DNA of 64,000 nt, taken from Verrucomicrobiia bacterium (lineage in GTDB: Bacteria; Verrucomicrobiota; Verrucomicrobiia; Opitutales; Cerasicoccaceae). The stretch spans positions 437,136 to 501,135 of the forward strand of contig JAUIHT010000002.1 in NCBI GenBank assembly GCA_030432235.1, in the 5' to 3' direction. Below the pieces are notes generated by a model. That model was not told the DNA's origin. It worked only from the letters and a program-made list of their open reading frames with translations, and made no database searches. Position numbers and translations under genes: made by a program. Below, one piece after another: positions 34,221 through 43,109 of the stretch (position 1 is its first letter; every line of letters begins with the position of its first letter).

Positions 34221-36401
34221 CTACTCGACCATGCTGAAGCCGTCCGGCTCGGGGGATTTCTTGTCCTTGGCGGCCTTCGGCGTGGAGGACTTATCCGAAG
34301 CATTCTGCCCGCCGTCGCGTTTACTACTTCCCTTGGAATAGTAGTCGTAGTTGGCCGTGTAATAGTTGTAATCGCCTTCGCCGGTGGGCGGCACGCGGTT
34401 GAGCACGACGCCGAGCGGCTTGGCGCCGTTCTTCTCCAGAATGTCGGTGGCGCGGAGGGTCATGGCGCGCGGATTGCGGCGATGTTGCACTACCAACAGG
34501 ACGCCGTCGGCGCACCCGGCGATGACTGCCGCGTCGCTGACCCCGATGACCGGGGGCGAGTCCAGCAGGATGCGGTCGAAGCGCCCGGCTAGATTTTCCA
34601 GCAGATCGCGAAAGCGCTTGGCCTGCAGAACGGTCAGGTGGAACACGCCACGCCCGCTGGGCATGATGGACAGACCCGGAACTCCGCAGGCATGGATGGC
34701 CGCGTCAGCCTTGGCGGGATCGCTAAGCGCGTCGATGAGGCCCGGGCTGCGCTCGACCTCGGCGCGCTCGTGCTGGGTAGGCCGGCGCAGGTCGGAGTCT
34801 ATGAGCAGCACCTTCTGCCCGGACAAGGCCATGGCGGCAGCGAGGTTGTACAGCGTGGTCGACTTCCCCTCGCCCGGACCGGCGGACTGCACTGTGAGGA
34901 TGCGTGCGGCGTCCTTGCCCGCAGCGAGATCGAGATTCGTCTGCACCACCCGGTAGGGCTCGGCCTCGGGGCCGTTAAAACTCTCCTTTGTCAGCAACGA
35001 AACCTCGCGCGGGACCACCCCGAGGATGGGCAGACCGAGCTGCGCCTCGAGGTCCTCGATGGAGCGGAAGCTGGTGTCGAGGAACTCCACCAAGAGCGCC
35101 ACGCCGATGCCCAGCGCACCACCCGCTACCAGCGCCAGCAGCATGTTGAGCAGCCAGCTGGGGCGCTCGGGGAAGCTGGCGGGCTCCGCAGCGTTGAGAA
35201 TTTCGATACTCTTCTTCGGTGCCTGAAAGTCGATTTCGCGCTGCCGCAGGGTCAGCTTCAGCGTCTGGTAGATGCGTTCCTCCTCGCGGAGCTTTTCCAC
35301 AGCGTCCTCGAATGGCCGCATGACCGAACTGGCCGACGAAATCTGTGCCAGCCGGGCGGACTTCAACTGCGTCTCAAGCTCCGTGACGCGCGCCTGGGAC
35401 TCCAAATAGGCGATTTCCAGCGACTTAGCGTAACCGTCCAAAAGGTCGTTGAGCTGCTTCTCGATGAGGGCGAGATTGCCCTGCGCCGCCTGCAAGTCCG
35501 GGTGGTTTTCCCCGAGCTGCCCGCGCATGCGCGTGACCTGCTGCTGCGCCACCAGATAGGCCTGCAGGAGGTCCTTGATATTCGGGTCCTGAATGAGTTC
35601 GGAATTGACGAGGTTCAGGCGGTCCTCACTCGGTATCTTCTTAAAATTCTCCCAGCGGGATTTGCGCCCGATGGCGTCCAGACGCAGGCTGACCAAGGTC
35701 CGCTCCATGGCGCGGAGGTTCTCGATTTCCTGCGTCATCATCTCCGAGTCGAGGTTCACGCCGGACACGCCCAACTCAGCCCGCAGCTTCTCTACCTGGT
35801 CCCGTTGCGCGGCCACGACAGCCTCCTGGGATTCAAGCTCCTTTTTCAGGCGGGCCACGCCCTCGATCTGGTCAGAGACGGCGAAGGCCACGCGGTCCTC
35901 GGCATAGATTTGCGCGATGGCGTTGGCGATGGCGGCGGCCAAACGAGGGTCCTCACGCGCCCACACGCCGATGTCGATAAGCGCGGTGCCGGCCTTGGCA
36001 CTGTCGATATCGAGCATCTTGTAGCGCAGGATGCGGTAGGCCTGCTCCGGTGAGAGCGTTTCGCCCTCGGCGAAGACGTTACCCAGCACCTGCTGGAGGT
36101 CCAACGCCTCGATGACCTGATAGAGGATTTGCTTGCTGCGCAGTATCTCGAGCTGCTCCTGCGTGAAATACGGGTCGAAGAAGCCCTGGCTCTCGGCCTG
36201 GAACAGCGACACTTTCTCCTCCGGCTTCTGCACCCGGATCATGGCGGTGGACAGATACCAACGCGGCATGAAGGCTGTCACAATGGCCGCCGTCACCAGC
36301 GTCAGCAGCAGCAGGACAAAGATGAGAGCCTTACGGGCGTTGAGTACGGCCAGGATCTGGCCGAGGGTCAGCCCGTCTGTGTTGGGTGCAGTTTGCGCCA
36401 T
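34221..36401 (-). CDS. polysaccharide biosynthesis tyrosine autokinase (Wzc/CpsD, GumC-like)
   Basis: A 726 aa inner-membrane co-polymerase/BY-kinase that controls length and export of capsule or exopolysaccharide. The N-terminal Wzz domain has a first TM segment (ALIFVLLLLTLVTAAIVTAF). The central periplasmic part is coiled coil (residues about 190-380). A second TM segment follows (LLNMLLALVAGGALGIGVAL), then a cytoplasmic kinase with Walker A SAGPGEGKSTTLYNL, Walker A' KVLLIDSDLRRP and Walker B ILLDSPPV. The tail has a tyrosine cluster (GDYNYYTANYDYYSKG) for autophosphorylation. No other exopolysaccharide genes are adjacent; accA diverges. Confidence 0.95.
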   Translation of the reverse strand: MAQTAPNTDGLTLGQILAVLNARKALIFVLLLLTLVTAAIVTAFMPRWYLSTAMIRVQKPEEKVSLFQAESQGFFDPYFTQEQLEILRSKQILYQVIEALDLQQVLGNVFAEGETLSPEQAYRILRYKMLDIDSAKAGTALIDIGVWAREDPRLAAAIANAIAQIYAEDRVAFAVSDQIEGVARLKKELESQEAVVAAQRDQVEKLRAELGVSGVNLDSEMMTQEIENLRAMERTLVSLRLDAIGRKSRWENFKKIPSEDRLNLVNSELIQDPNIKDLLQAYLVAQQQVTRMRGQLGENHPDLQAAQGNLALIEKQLNDLLDGYAKSLEIAYLESQARVTELETQLKSARLAQISSASSVMRPFEDAVEKLREEERIYQTLKLTLRQREIDFQAPKKSIEILNAAEPASFPERPSWLLNMLLALVAGGALGIGVALLVEFLDTSFRSIEDLEAQLGLPILGVVPREVSLLTKESFNGPEAEPYRVVQTNLDLAAGKDAARILTVQSAGPGEGKSTTLYNLAAAMALSGQKVLLIDSDLRRPTQHERAEVERSPGLIDALSDPAKADAAIHACGVPGLSIMPSGRGVFHLTVLQAKRFRDLLENLAGRFDRILLDSPPVIGVSDAAVIAGCADGVLLVVQHRRNPRAMTLRATDILEKNGAKPLGVVLNRVPPTGEGDYNYYTANYDYYSKGSSKRDGGQNASDKSSTPKAAKDKKSPEPDGFSMVE

Positions 36402-36584
36402 CCGATTGCGTTACAGAAAGAAAGGTGCGTTTTAACCCCTCCGCCCCACCCTGGCAAGCGCCTTGTCCCTGTCAGGCAGCCGAGAGCATCTGAAAGCTTA
36501 TTGAGCACCACTATTGTAAAAGTACGGTGAATAACCAACCCTTGACAAAGGGGGGCTGGCACGGCCTTAATACCGGATTTAAAG

Positions 36585-37583
36585 ATGGAGAAGCCAAAGT
36601 ACTCCCTCGATTTCGAGAAGCCCATACACGACTTGGAAGAGCAGCTCACCAAGTTGCGCCAAACCTCCGCCCAGTCCGACATCGACGTGGAGGAGGAGAT
36701 CCGCGCCATCACCGAGAAGCTGGAATCGACCAAGAAGCGCATCCACAGCGCGCTGACGCCCTGGCAAAAGGTGCAGCTCGCCCGGCATCCGGCCCGCCCT
36801 TACGCGCTGGATTACATCGGGGCGCTCTTCGACGAGTTTGAGGAGCTGCACGGCGACCGCCTTTACCGCGACGACCGGGCCATCATCGGCGGCACCGCGC
36901 TCTTCAACGGCGAGCCTGTCATGGTCATCGGCCAACAAAAAGGCCGCACGACCAAGGAAAACCTCGCCCGCAATTTCGGCTGCCCCAATCCCGAAGGCTA
37001 TCGCAAGGCCCTGCGCCTGATGAAAATGGCGGAGAAATTCTCCATGCCCATCGTCTGCCTCATCGACACCCCCGGGGCCTTCCCCGGCATCGGAGCAGAG
37101 GAGCGCCACGTGGCCGAGGCCATCGCGGTCAACATCCGCGAGATGAGCGCGCTAACCACTCCCATCATCGCCGTCGTTATCGGCGAAGGCGGTTCCGGCG
37201 GCGCCTTGGGCATTGCCGTGGCCGACAAGGTGCTGGTCTTCCAGAACGCCTACTATTCCGTTATTTCGCCCGAGGGCTGCGCCGCCATCCTGTGGAAGGA
37301 CCGCGTCCACGCCCCCCGTGCCGCCGAGGCGCTCAAACTGACCGCCGAAGGCCTGATCGAGCTCGGCATCGCCGACGAAATCATCGAGGAGCCCCTGGGC
37401 GGCGCCCATGTGGACCCCAGCCAGGCCTCGCTCAATCTCCGCGACGCCATCGAGCGCAACCTCTCCCCGCTCAAGAAGCTTTCCACTGCCAAGCTCTTGG
37501 ACGGGCGCTACGCCAAGTTCCGCGCCATGGGCCAGTTCGACGAAAAGTCCCCCGCCGTCGTCGAATTCGCCAAAGAAGCTTAA
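36585..37583 (+). CDS. accA: acetyl-CoA carboxylase carboxyltransferase subunit alpha
   Basis: A 332 aa cytoplasmic subunit that, with AccD, transfers CO2 from biotin-AccB to acetyl-CoA in the first step of fatty-acid synthesis. It has the AccA N-terminal helices (LDFEKPIHDLEEQLTKLRQT), then WQKVQLARHPARPYALDYI, GTALFNGEPVMVIGQQKGR, the oxyanion loop IGEGGSGGALGIAVADKVL and SVISPEGCAAILWKD. The length is normal. A possible -35 TTGACA (36542) with a poor -10 (TTAATA at 36567) precedes it. The gene diverges from the tyrosine kinase and converges on the TIM-barrel gene. Confidence 0.97.
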   Translation: MEKPKYSLDFEKPIHDLEEQLTKLRQTSAQSDIDVEEEIRAITEKLESTKKRIHSALTPWQKVQLARHPARPYALDYIGALFDEFEELHGDRLYRDDRAIIGGTALFNGEPVMVIGQQKGRTTKENLARNFGCPNPEGYRKALRLMKMAEKFSMPIVCLIDTPGAFPGIGAEERHVAEAIAVNIREMSALTTPIIAVVIGEGGSGGALGIAVADKVLVFQNAYYSVISPEGCAAILWKDRVHAPRAAEALKLTAEGLIELGIADEIIEEPLGGAHVDPSQASLNLRDAIERNLSPLKKLSTAKLLDGRYAKFRAMGQFDEKSPAVVEFAKEA

Positions 37584-37611
37584 GCAAGGCAGCGGGTCAG
37601 GGACGCGATAC

Positions 37612-38370
37612 TTAGGCCAGCCAGCCCTTTAGTGCTTCGGCGTCGGCCAGGAACTGCTCCGGGGCATCGCCCTTGACGAACTCAATGAGTGCGTAGGGCG
37701 GCTGGAACTCGGCAAAGAATGCCTTCCAGCGCTCCTCGCCGTCGGCCAAGGGCTTGCGGTCGCATTTACCGTCGGCGGTCATATCCCAGGTGTAGACGTG
37801 GAAGTAATCGATCCAGTCCCGGACGCCCAACAGGGATTCCATCTGCTGCTCATAGGGCATGATGAGCGTCGGCTGCCAGAGCGTCTTGAGATTCGGATGA
37901 TTAACGGCTTCCAGGAGTTGTACGGCGGATTCCAGCGTTTCGGTCAAGGTGTTGGCGTGAAACTCCAGCGCGATGCCGACCCCGCGTGCGGATGCCTGCT
38001 CGGCAGCGGACCGGAGGTTGGCCGCGACAGCCTCGCGGTAGTCCGGTGTGGCGTCGACAGGCCGCTTGGTTCCGGGCCAAACGCGAATGGTGGGCGCGCC
38101 CAGGGCCACGGCGGTGTCGAGAACGGAAGCGAAGGTCAGCCCTTCGGCCTCACTGTCCACCGTGCGGTAGTAGGAGCCGTACGAGGCGACTTCGAGCCCG
38201 GCTTCGCGGGTCATGGCCGCTACTTCACGGGCTTTTTCGAGGTCGCCATGCGGCACATGGACGTCCCCGCCCCACTCGATGGCATCGACGCCCGCCACCT
38301 GGCAGAGGTCGGTAATCTGCTGCGGCGTGAGCTGTCGAAAGGTGATGGATACGAGTCCTGTTTTGGTCAT
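37612..38370 (-). CDS. TIM-barrel sugar phosphate isomerase/epimerase family protein
   Basis: A 252 aa xylose-isomerase-like (AP endonuclease 2 fold) protein: MTKTGLVSITFRQLTPQQIT, VDAIEWGGDVHVPHGD, GVGIALEFHANTLTETLESA and YALIEFVKGDAPEQFL. The metal-binding Glu in ALEFH and the Glu in LIEFV are visible. It is the last gene of a tight leftward operon (9 bp after the hydroxyacid dehydrogenase) that begins with KDPG aldolase, so a ketose/aldose or hydroxy-keto isomerisation in uronate breakdown is likely. The exact substrate is unknown. Confidence 0.82.
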   Translation of the reverse strand: MTKTGLVSITFRQLTPQQITDLCQVAGVDAIEWGGDVHVPHGDLEKAREVAAMTREAGLEVASYGSYYRTVDSEAEGLTFASVLDTAVALGAPTIRVWPGTKRPVDATPDYREAVAANLRSAAEQASARGVGIALEFHANTLTETLESAVQLLEAVNHPNLKTLWQPTLIMPYEQQMESLLGVRDWIDYFHVYTWDMTADGKCDRKPLADGEERWKAFFAEFQPPYALIEFVKGDAPEQFLADAEALKGWLA

Positions 38371-38379
38371 GATTCAGTA

Positions 38380-39378
38380 TCAGGCTAAGCGTGCAAAATT
38401 GTCCTCGGTGATGGGATGCATCGGCTCGTCCCCGCGCAGGTAGCGGCGGCACTCCTCCATGGCCATACGGCCCATGCGACGGCACTCGCGCCCCATCGAA
38501 CCGGCAATGTGCGGCGACAGGATGACGTTGGGCAAGGTATACAGCGGAGAGTCCGGCTCGGGTGGCTCGGGGTCAGTCACATCGAGGACGGCGAGCAGGT
38601 CCGGACGAGATTGCAGCACCGAAATCATTTCCGGCTCGTCCACCACCGCGCCACGGGAGGTATTGATAAAGGTAGCCCCCTGAATCATGGAACTGAAATG
38701 AGCCCCTTTGATCATACGTAGCGTTTCATCGAGCTTGGGTGTGTGCAGGGAAACGACGTCGCAGATGGCGAAAAGCTCGGACAGGCTCGCCTTGTGCGCA
38801 CCGAGACTGCGCATGTCCTCGTCGCTGATGAAGGGGTCGTAGGCGTAGATCTCGACGTCCAGCGCGCGCAGACGCTCGCACACCATCTTGCCGATAGCCC
38901 CGAGGGAAATAATGCCCACCTTGGTGCCGAAGAAAGCACCGGGCATATCATCATGACGCTGCCAGTTTCTTGTCTCCTTCATGGCAAAGACCTGCTGCCA
39001 GGTCTTTTTCAGCGAGAGAATGATCTGTGCAAACGTGAACTCCGCCACCGGACGCGCATTGGCCACATAGGCGCTGGTCACCAGGATGCCCCGTTTCCAG
39101 ACCGCCGGCGTAATGATGTTCTTGACCGATCCCGCACCGTAAAAAATAGCCTTCAGCTTCGGCATGCGAGCCAGCAGCTTATCATCGAAAACAGGAGCGC
39201 CCCAGCCTGAGAAGACAATCTCAGCCTCCGCCAGAGAGTCCGCCAGGGCACTGTCTTCAGGAGAGCCTGGCTCGTCGCGGATGTTCACCAGCGAAGCGAT
39301 CGCATCGCGCTCATCACGCCCGTAAATGCTTTCGAAGGAATACGCGGGCAGGAAATATATGGCGTTGGGTTTACTCAT
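38380..39378 (-). CDS. D-2-hydroxyacid dehydrogenase (NAD-dependent)
   Basis: A 332 aa enzyme of the D-isomer-specific 2-hydroxyacid dehydrogenase family. The NAD-binding turn is VGIISLGAIGKMVCERL, followed by AYDPFISDEDM. The catalytic Arg lies in INTSRGAVVDEPEM, the Glu in VLDVTDPEPPEPDSPL and the His in LSPHIAGSMGRECRR. It would interconvert a 2-keto acid and a D-2-hydroxy acid. It lies between KDPG aldolase (6 bp gap) and the TIM-barrel gene, so a sugar-acid substrate is likely. Subfamilies act on phosphoglycerate, glyoxylate or sugar acids; sequence alone does not decide. Confidence 0.9.
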   Translation of the reverse strand: MSKPNAIYFLPAYSFESIYGRDERDAIASLVNIRDEPGSPEDSALADSLAEAEIVFSGWGAPVFDDKLLARMPKLKAIFYGAGSVKNIITPAVWKRGILVTSAYVANARPVAEFTFAQIILSLKKTWQQVFAMKETRNWQRHDDMPGAFFGTKVGIISLGAIGKMVCERLRALDVEIYAYDPFISDEDMRSLGAHKASLSELFAICDVVSLHTPKLDETLRMIKGAHFSSMIQGATFINTSRGAVVDEPEMISVLQSRPDLLAVLDVTDPEPPEPDSPLYTLPNVILSPHIAGSMGRECRRMGRMAMEECRRYLRGDEPMHPITEDNFARLA

Positions 39379-39384
39379 GGAAAA

Positions 39385-39996
39385 TCAGGAAACTAGCTTC
39401 AGGCCTTCGGCTGTCAGACGCGTGATTTCGTCCCACTTGCCTTCCTTCATCAGACCGGCCTTGACGAACCAGGAGCCGCCTACGGCCTCCACTTGCGGAA
39501 TCGCCGCGTAGGCACCGCAGGTTTCCGGCGAGATACCGCCGGTAGGCACGAATTTCAGCCCGGTGTGACCGTAAGGGCCCACCAACGCCTTCAGCATGGA
39601 AACACCTCCGAGGGGCTCGGCGGGGAAAAACTTGACCGCATCGCAACCCAGCGAACGCGCCGTCTCAATCTCAGTCGGGCTGGTGATGCCCGGGTAAATC
39701 TGGAGGCCCGCCTCGTGGGCCGCCTCGACGACCAACGGGTTGATGCCCGGCGTCACCAGAAAGCTGACACCGATGTGCTTGAGCTCGGTAATGATGCCCG
39801 GCTCCAAAACCGTACCCGCCCCCAGACGCATCTGCGGGAACTTCTTCGCCACCCGCGCAATGCCCTCCAGGGCGGCAGGCGTACGCAGCGTGATTTCGAT
39901 CTGCTCGAGTCCACCGGCGATCAGGGCCTCGGCCAAGGGCTCGGCCCAGTCCACCTCGTTCAAAACAACTACAGGGAGAAGTCTCTGGTTTTTCAT
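39385..39996 (-). CDS. eda: KDPG/KHG aldolase (2-dehydro-3-deoxy-phosphogluconate aldolase)
   Basis: A 203 aa class I aldolase cleaving KDPG to pyruvate and glyceraldehyde-3-phosphate. It has the conserved ITLRTPAALEGIARV, MRLGAGTVLEPG, the Schiff-base Lys in DAVKFFPAEPLGGVSMLKAL and KFVPTGGISPETCGAY. The start at 39996 (MKNQRLLPV) is preferred to an ATG seven codons upstream. It is the first gene of a leftward operon and diverges from the cupin-XRE regulator 55 bp away, making that regulator a good candidate for its control. Confidence 0.94.
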   Translation of the reverse strand: MKNQRLLPVVVLNEVDWAEPLAEALIAGGLEQIEITLRTPAALEGIARVAKKFPQMRLGAGTVLEPGIITELKHIGVSFLVTPGINPLVVEAAHEAGLQIYPGITSPTEIETARSLGCDAVKFFPAEPLGGVSMLKALVGPYGHTGLKFVPTGGISPETCGAYAAIPQVEAVGGSWFVKAGLMKEGKWDEITRLTAEGLKLVS

Positions 39997-40025
39997 GGTT
40001 TTTTCTTGAAAAAACAAAAATAGGC

Positions 40026-40031
40026 TATAAT
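40026..40031 (+). promoter_or_regulatory. candidate -10 element of the regulator gene in the eda/regulator divergent region
   Basis: A perfect TATAAT hexamer sits 21 bp upstream of the regulator ATG (40052), in a short AT-rich spacer between the divergent eda and regulator starts. No good -35 is seen at 16-18 bp (TCTTGA at 40004 is weak), which would fit an activated promoter. Confidence 0.4.
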
Positions 40032-40051
40032 TTCAACTCAAATAAAAAGAT

Positions 40052-40588
40052 ATGGCCGAAAGTCTACCCCCTCTTGATTTCTCATTCGTTCGCGATTTGC
40101 GCAAACGGGCGGAGATGACATTGGAAGAGGTATCGAAGCGTTCGGGCATATCCATTGGGGTTCTTTCCAAGCTCGAACGCAATCAGAATCTCGTTGAGCT
40201 AGAGACGCTCTACCGGCTCGGGCGGGTCTTCGGCCTGTCCGCCTCGGATGTTCTCGGGCTGGCGGAAAATTGCAGCGCGCACGCCAAACAGGCCGAGCGC
40301 TACCGCTCCGGCCCCTTCGACTTCACCAAAATCGCCTTCCAAGGAATCGAGTGCTACCAGGCCTTCGCCAAGGCCGGCGACTCCCTCATGCGACCGGAGG
40401 CCCACGGGGACGACTTTGAGATCTGCTGGGTGCAGTCCGGCCGCATCCGCATCAGCTTTACCCGCGAACAGCATGAGCTTAGCGAGGGCGAGGCCCTCAA
40501 GTTCGACGCCGCCCTGCACCACACCTACGAAATCCTCGAGGACGCCGAGCTCTTCATTGTCCACCTGACCAAAACGCATCGCTTTTAG
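40052..40588 (+). CDS. XRE-family transcriptional regulator with C-terminal cupin
   Basis: A 178 aa DNA-binding protein. The N-terminal HTH_3 (FVRDLRKRAEMTLEEVSKRS, GISIGVLSKLERNQNLVELE, TLYRLGRVFGLSASDVL) is followed by a cupin_2 ligand domain (EAHGDDFEICWVQSGRIRIS, LSEGEALKFDAALHHTYEIL). Such HTH-cupin regulators often sense a small sugar or acid metabolite. Its position between the eda operon and the GH88 operon, diverging from the former, makes it the likely local regulator. Confidence 0.9.
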   Translation: MAESLPPLDFSFVRDLRKRAEMTLEEVSKRSGISIGVLSKLERNQNLVELETLYRLGRVFGLSASDVLGLAENCSAHAKQAERYRSGPFDFTKIAFQGIECYQAFAKAGDSLMRPEAHGDDFEICWVQSGRIRISFTREQHELSEGEALKFDAALHHTYEILEDAELFIVHLTKTHRF

Positions 40589-40699
40589 CGTCTCAGCATC
40601 CCGGGCCAAGAACAACCGGCCCACCAAGCGTTTACTTACCCACACAATACAGCTGCTTCTAATACCACCTATCGCACGGCTTTCTAAATTTCATAATCC

Positions 40700-42082
40700 A
40701 TGATCGACCTCTCCCAAGCCCCGCAACTAGCCGAGCTCAAGCCCGCTCTGGAGCGCACCTTTGAGCTCGCCGGCCAAAAAGTCGCCCTCATCGACAAAAA
40801 CTACGACGAGTCTCAGGGCTCGCCGGTGTTCACCGTCAAGGGTGAGTACACCACGCGTGGCTGGACCGAGTGGACCGAGGGTTTCCGTTACGGCATCGCC
40901 GTCCTGCACTTCGACGCCACCGGTGACGAAGCCAGCCTGCAAAGCGGCCGCGAGAAGACCGTCCGACGCATGGCCAGCCACGTCAGCCACATCGGCGTGC
41001 ACGACCACGGTTTCAACAACCTTTCGACCTACGGCAACCTGCGCCGCCTCATGCTGGAAGGGCGCATCCCGGAAAACGAGTGGGAGCGCAACTTCTACGA
41101 GTTGGCGATCAAGGTCTCCGGCGCAGTCCAAGCCGCCCGCTGGACCGTGCATCAGAAAGGCGGCTTCATCCACAGCTTCAACGGCCCGCACTCGCTCTTC
41201 GTCGACACGATTCGCTCCTGCCGCATCCTCATGGTGGCACATCAGCTCGGGCACGTCCTCATGGGCGAAGGCGACAAGGCCATCAGCCTGCTCGACCGCG
41301 CCCTGCAGCACATCCGCTCCACCGCAGAGTACTCCGTCTTCTACGGCGAGGGTCGCGACAGCTATGATGTCGCCGGCCGCACCGCCCACGAGTGCGTTTT
41401 CAACACCAAGGACGGTGCCTACCGCTGCCCCAACTCCCAGCAGGGCTATACCGGGTTCAGCACCTGGACGCGCGGCCAGTCCTGGGCCGCCGTGGGCTTC
41501 CCTGAAGAGCTGGAGTTGCTTGCCACCATGCCCGATGAAGCCTTCGAACCCTACGGCGGTAAAGCGCTATGGGAATCTTTGATGCTCAAAGCCGCCACCG
41601 CCATCGCGGACAACTTCATCGAGAACACCCCCACCGACGGCATCAGCTACTGGGACCAGGGAGCACCTCAACTCTATAAGCTCGGTGACTACCTGGACCG
41701 CCCTGCCGATCCCTTCAACGAGTACGAGCCGGTGGACAGCACCGCCTCCGCCATCACCGCCCAGGGTCTCCTGCGCCTGTCGAAGTATCTGTATCAGAAA
41801 GGTGATACAGAAGCCGCCGCCCGCTATGAGAAGGCCGGCCTCGTCACGGCCAAGGCCCTCATGAGCGCGCCCTACTTGAGCGAGGACGCCAACCATCAAG
41901 GCCTGCTCCTGCACTCCATTTACCACGAGCCCAACGGCTGGGACTACAAGCCCGAGCCCGGCAAGGTCGCCTACGGCGAGTCCTCCATGTGGGGCGATTA
42001 CCACCTGATGGAGCTCGCTGTCTACCTGCAGCGCCTCATCGACGAGAAGCCCTACCTGACCTTCTTCGGCCCCGAAGCCTGA
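40700..42082 (+). CDS. glycoside hydrolase family 88 (unsaturated glucuronyl hydrolase-like)
   Basis: A 460 aa protein with an (alpha/alpha)6-barrel pattern. It has GWTEWTEGFRYGIAVLHFDA, HVSHIGVHDHGFNN, GGFIHSFNGPHSLFVDTIRS, QGYTGFSTWTRGQSWAAVGF and DQGAPQLYKLGDYLDRPADP, all close to the family's substrate-binding blocks; the catalytic Asp lies in the FVDTIRS region. GH88 enzymes hydrate the 4,5-unsaturated uronic acid left at oligosaccharide ends by polysaccharide lyases, releasing 4-deoxy-5-keto-uronate. No signal peptide is seen, so it would act in the cytoplasm. It opens the rightward uronate operon. Confidence 0.85.
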   Translation: MIDLSQAPQLAELKPALERTFELAGQKVALIDKNYDESQGSPVFTVKGEYTTRGWTEWTEGFRYGIAVLHFDATGDEASLQSGREKTVRRMASHVSHIGVHDHGFNNLSTYGNLRRLMLEGRIPENEWERNFYELAIKVSGAVQAARWTVHQKGGFIHSFNGPHSLFVDTIRSCRILMVAHQLGHVLMGEGDKAISLLDRALQHIRSTAEYSVFYGEGRDSYDVAGRTAHECVFNTKDGAYRCPNSQQGYTGFSTWTRGQSWAAVGFPEELELLATMPDEAFEPYGGKALWESLMLKAATAIADNFIENTPTDGISYWDQGAPQLYKLGDYLDRPADPFNEYEPVDSTASAITAQGLLRLSKYLYQKGDTEAAARYEKAGLVTAKALMSAPYLSEDANHQGLLLHSIYHEPNGWDYKPEPGKVAYGESSMWGDYHLMELAVYLQRLIDEKPYLTFFGPEA

Positions 42083-42207
42083 AAACGATAGGTAATCAGT
42101 TTTCAGTGTATCAGTAATCAGTTCTCAAATGGGTGAATGACACAAAAACTACAAACAGCAATGAACCGAGAACGGATTAACCGAATACCGAACAACCTCT
42201 CAATCCA
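42083..42207. repeat. word-repeat sequence (AATCAGT / ACCGA words)
   Basis: After the GH88 stop there is a near-tandem run (TAATCAGTTTTCAGTGTATC then AGTAATCAGTTCTCA). About 40 bp later comes a run of opposite-sense words (GAACCGAGAACGGATTAACC, GAATACCGAACAACC). It occupies the gap within the uronate operon. The halves are weakly complementary, so this is a degenerate member of the array family. Confidence 0.55.
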
Positions 42208-43041
42208 ATGAAAGCCACGCCTATCAACTCGCTGAGCAAACTCTGCATCCACACCATCACGCACAAGCCCTGGAGCCTGCGTGAGGTGGCGGACAACTTC
42301 GCCCGCGTCGGCGTCAGCGGCGTCACCGTCTGGCGGGATGACCTGGCAGGCACCAATCCGGTCGAGGCCGGTAAGCTCCTGCGCAGCCGCGGCCTGGAGA
42401 TTGTTTCCTATTGCCGCGGTGGCTTCTTCCCGGCCAAGGACGCCTCGGACCGCAAGTCCGCCATCTACGACAACGAGCGCACCATCGACGAGGCCGCCGC
42501 CCTCGGCGCCCCGCTGGTCGTGCTCGTCTGTGGCGCCGTGCCCGGGCAATCCCTGGCCCAATCGCGCCGGCAAATCGTCGACGGCATCAACGCCGTGCTC
42601 CCCCGCGCCAAGGAAAAGGGCGTCAAGCTCGCCATCGAGCCGCTTCACCCCATGTACGCCGATGACCGCTCGGCCGTCAACGACTTGAAGACGGCCAACG
42701 ACCTGTGCGAAGAGATCAACTCCGACTACGTCGGCGTGGCCGTCGACGTCTACCACCTGTGGTGGGACCCGCGCCTGGAAGTTGAAATCCGCCGCTGCGG
42801 CCGCATGAAAAAGATTTTCGCCTTCCACATCTGCGACTGGAAAACCCCCACCGAGCACCTCCTGCTGGACCGTGGTCTCATGGGCGAAGGCTGCATCCCC
42901 ATCCGCGAAATTCGCAGCTGGGTCGAAGAATCCGGTTTCCACGGCTACAACGAAGTCGAAATTTTCTCCGAAAAACATTGGGCAGGCGATCAAAGGGATT
43001 TCCTCGATCAAATCGTCCATGCCTATCGGGAGCACAGCTAA
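42208..43041 (+). CDS. TIM-barrel sugar phosphate isomerase/epimerase family protein
   Basis: A 277 aa xylose-isomerase-like protein: SGVTVWRDDLAGTNPVEAGK, LVVLVCGAVPGQSLAQSRRQ, GVKLAIEPLHPMYADDRSAV, VGVAVDVYHLWWDPRL, FAFHICDWKTPTEHLLLDRG and GYNEVEIFSEKHW. Metal-ligand positions (E in IEPLHP, D and H in DVYH, H in FHICDW, E in EVEIF) are all present. It is distinct from the leftward isomerase at 37612. Its place after GH88 suggests isomerisation of a deoxy-uronate or its product; the substrate is not known. Confidence 0.85.
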   Translation: MKATPINSLSKLCIHTITHKPWSLREVADNFARVGVSGVTVWRDDLAGTNPVEAGKLLRSRGLEIVSYCRGGFFPAKDASDRKSAIYDNERTIDEAAALGAPLVVLVCGAVPGQSLAQSRRQIVDGINAVLPRAKEKGVKLAIEPLHPMYADDRSAVNDLKTANDLCEEINSDYVGVAVDVYHLWWDPRLEVEIRRCGRMKKIFAFHICDWKTPTEHLLLDRGLMGEGCIPIREIRSWVEESGFHGYNEVEIFSEKHWAGDQRDFLDQIVHAYREHS

Positions 43042-43109
43042 GCTGTGGCCGGTTATTCTGTTTATCAGTATCCAGTTGCTCCGTTCATCATTATAAACCT
43101 TCGAGAATT
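43042..43109. repeat. left word-repeat flank of the four-helix-bundle gene
   Basis: The stretch contains GGTTATTCTGTTTATCAGTA and TCCAGTTGCTCCG, whose complement shares words (AACAGAATA, ACGGA) with the right flank at 43476-43518. The pair therefore forms imperfect inverted flanks around the small gene. Confidence 0.5.

Noticed and set aside
34638-36053. 471-codon open frame antisense to the tyrosine kinase
   Set aside because: No start context and shadow-type composition; the minus strand has a complete kinase.
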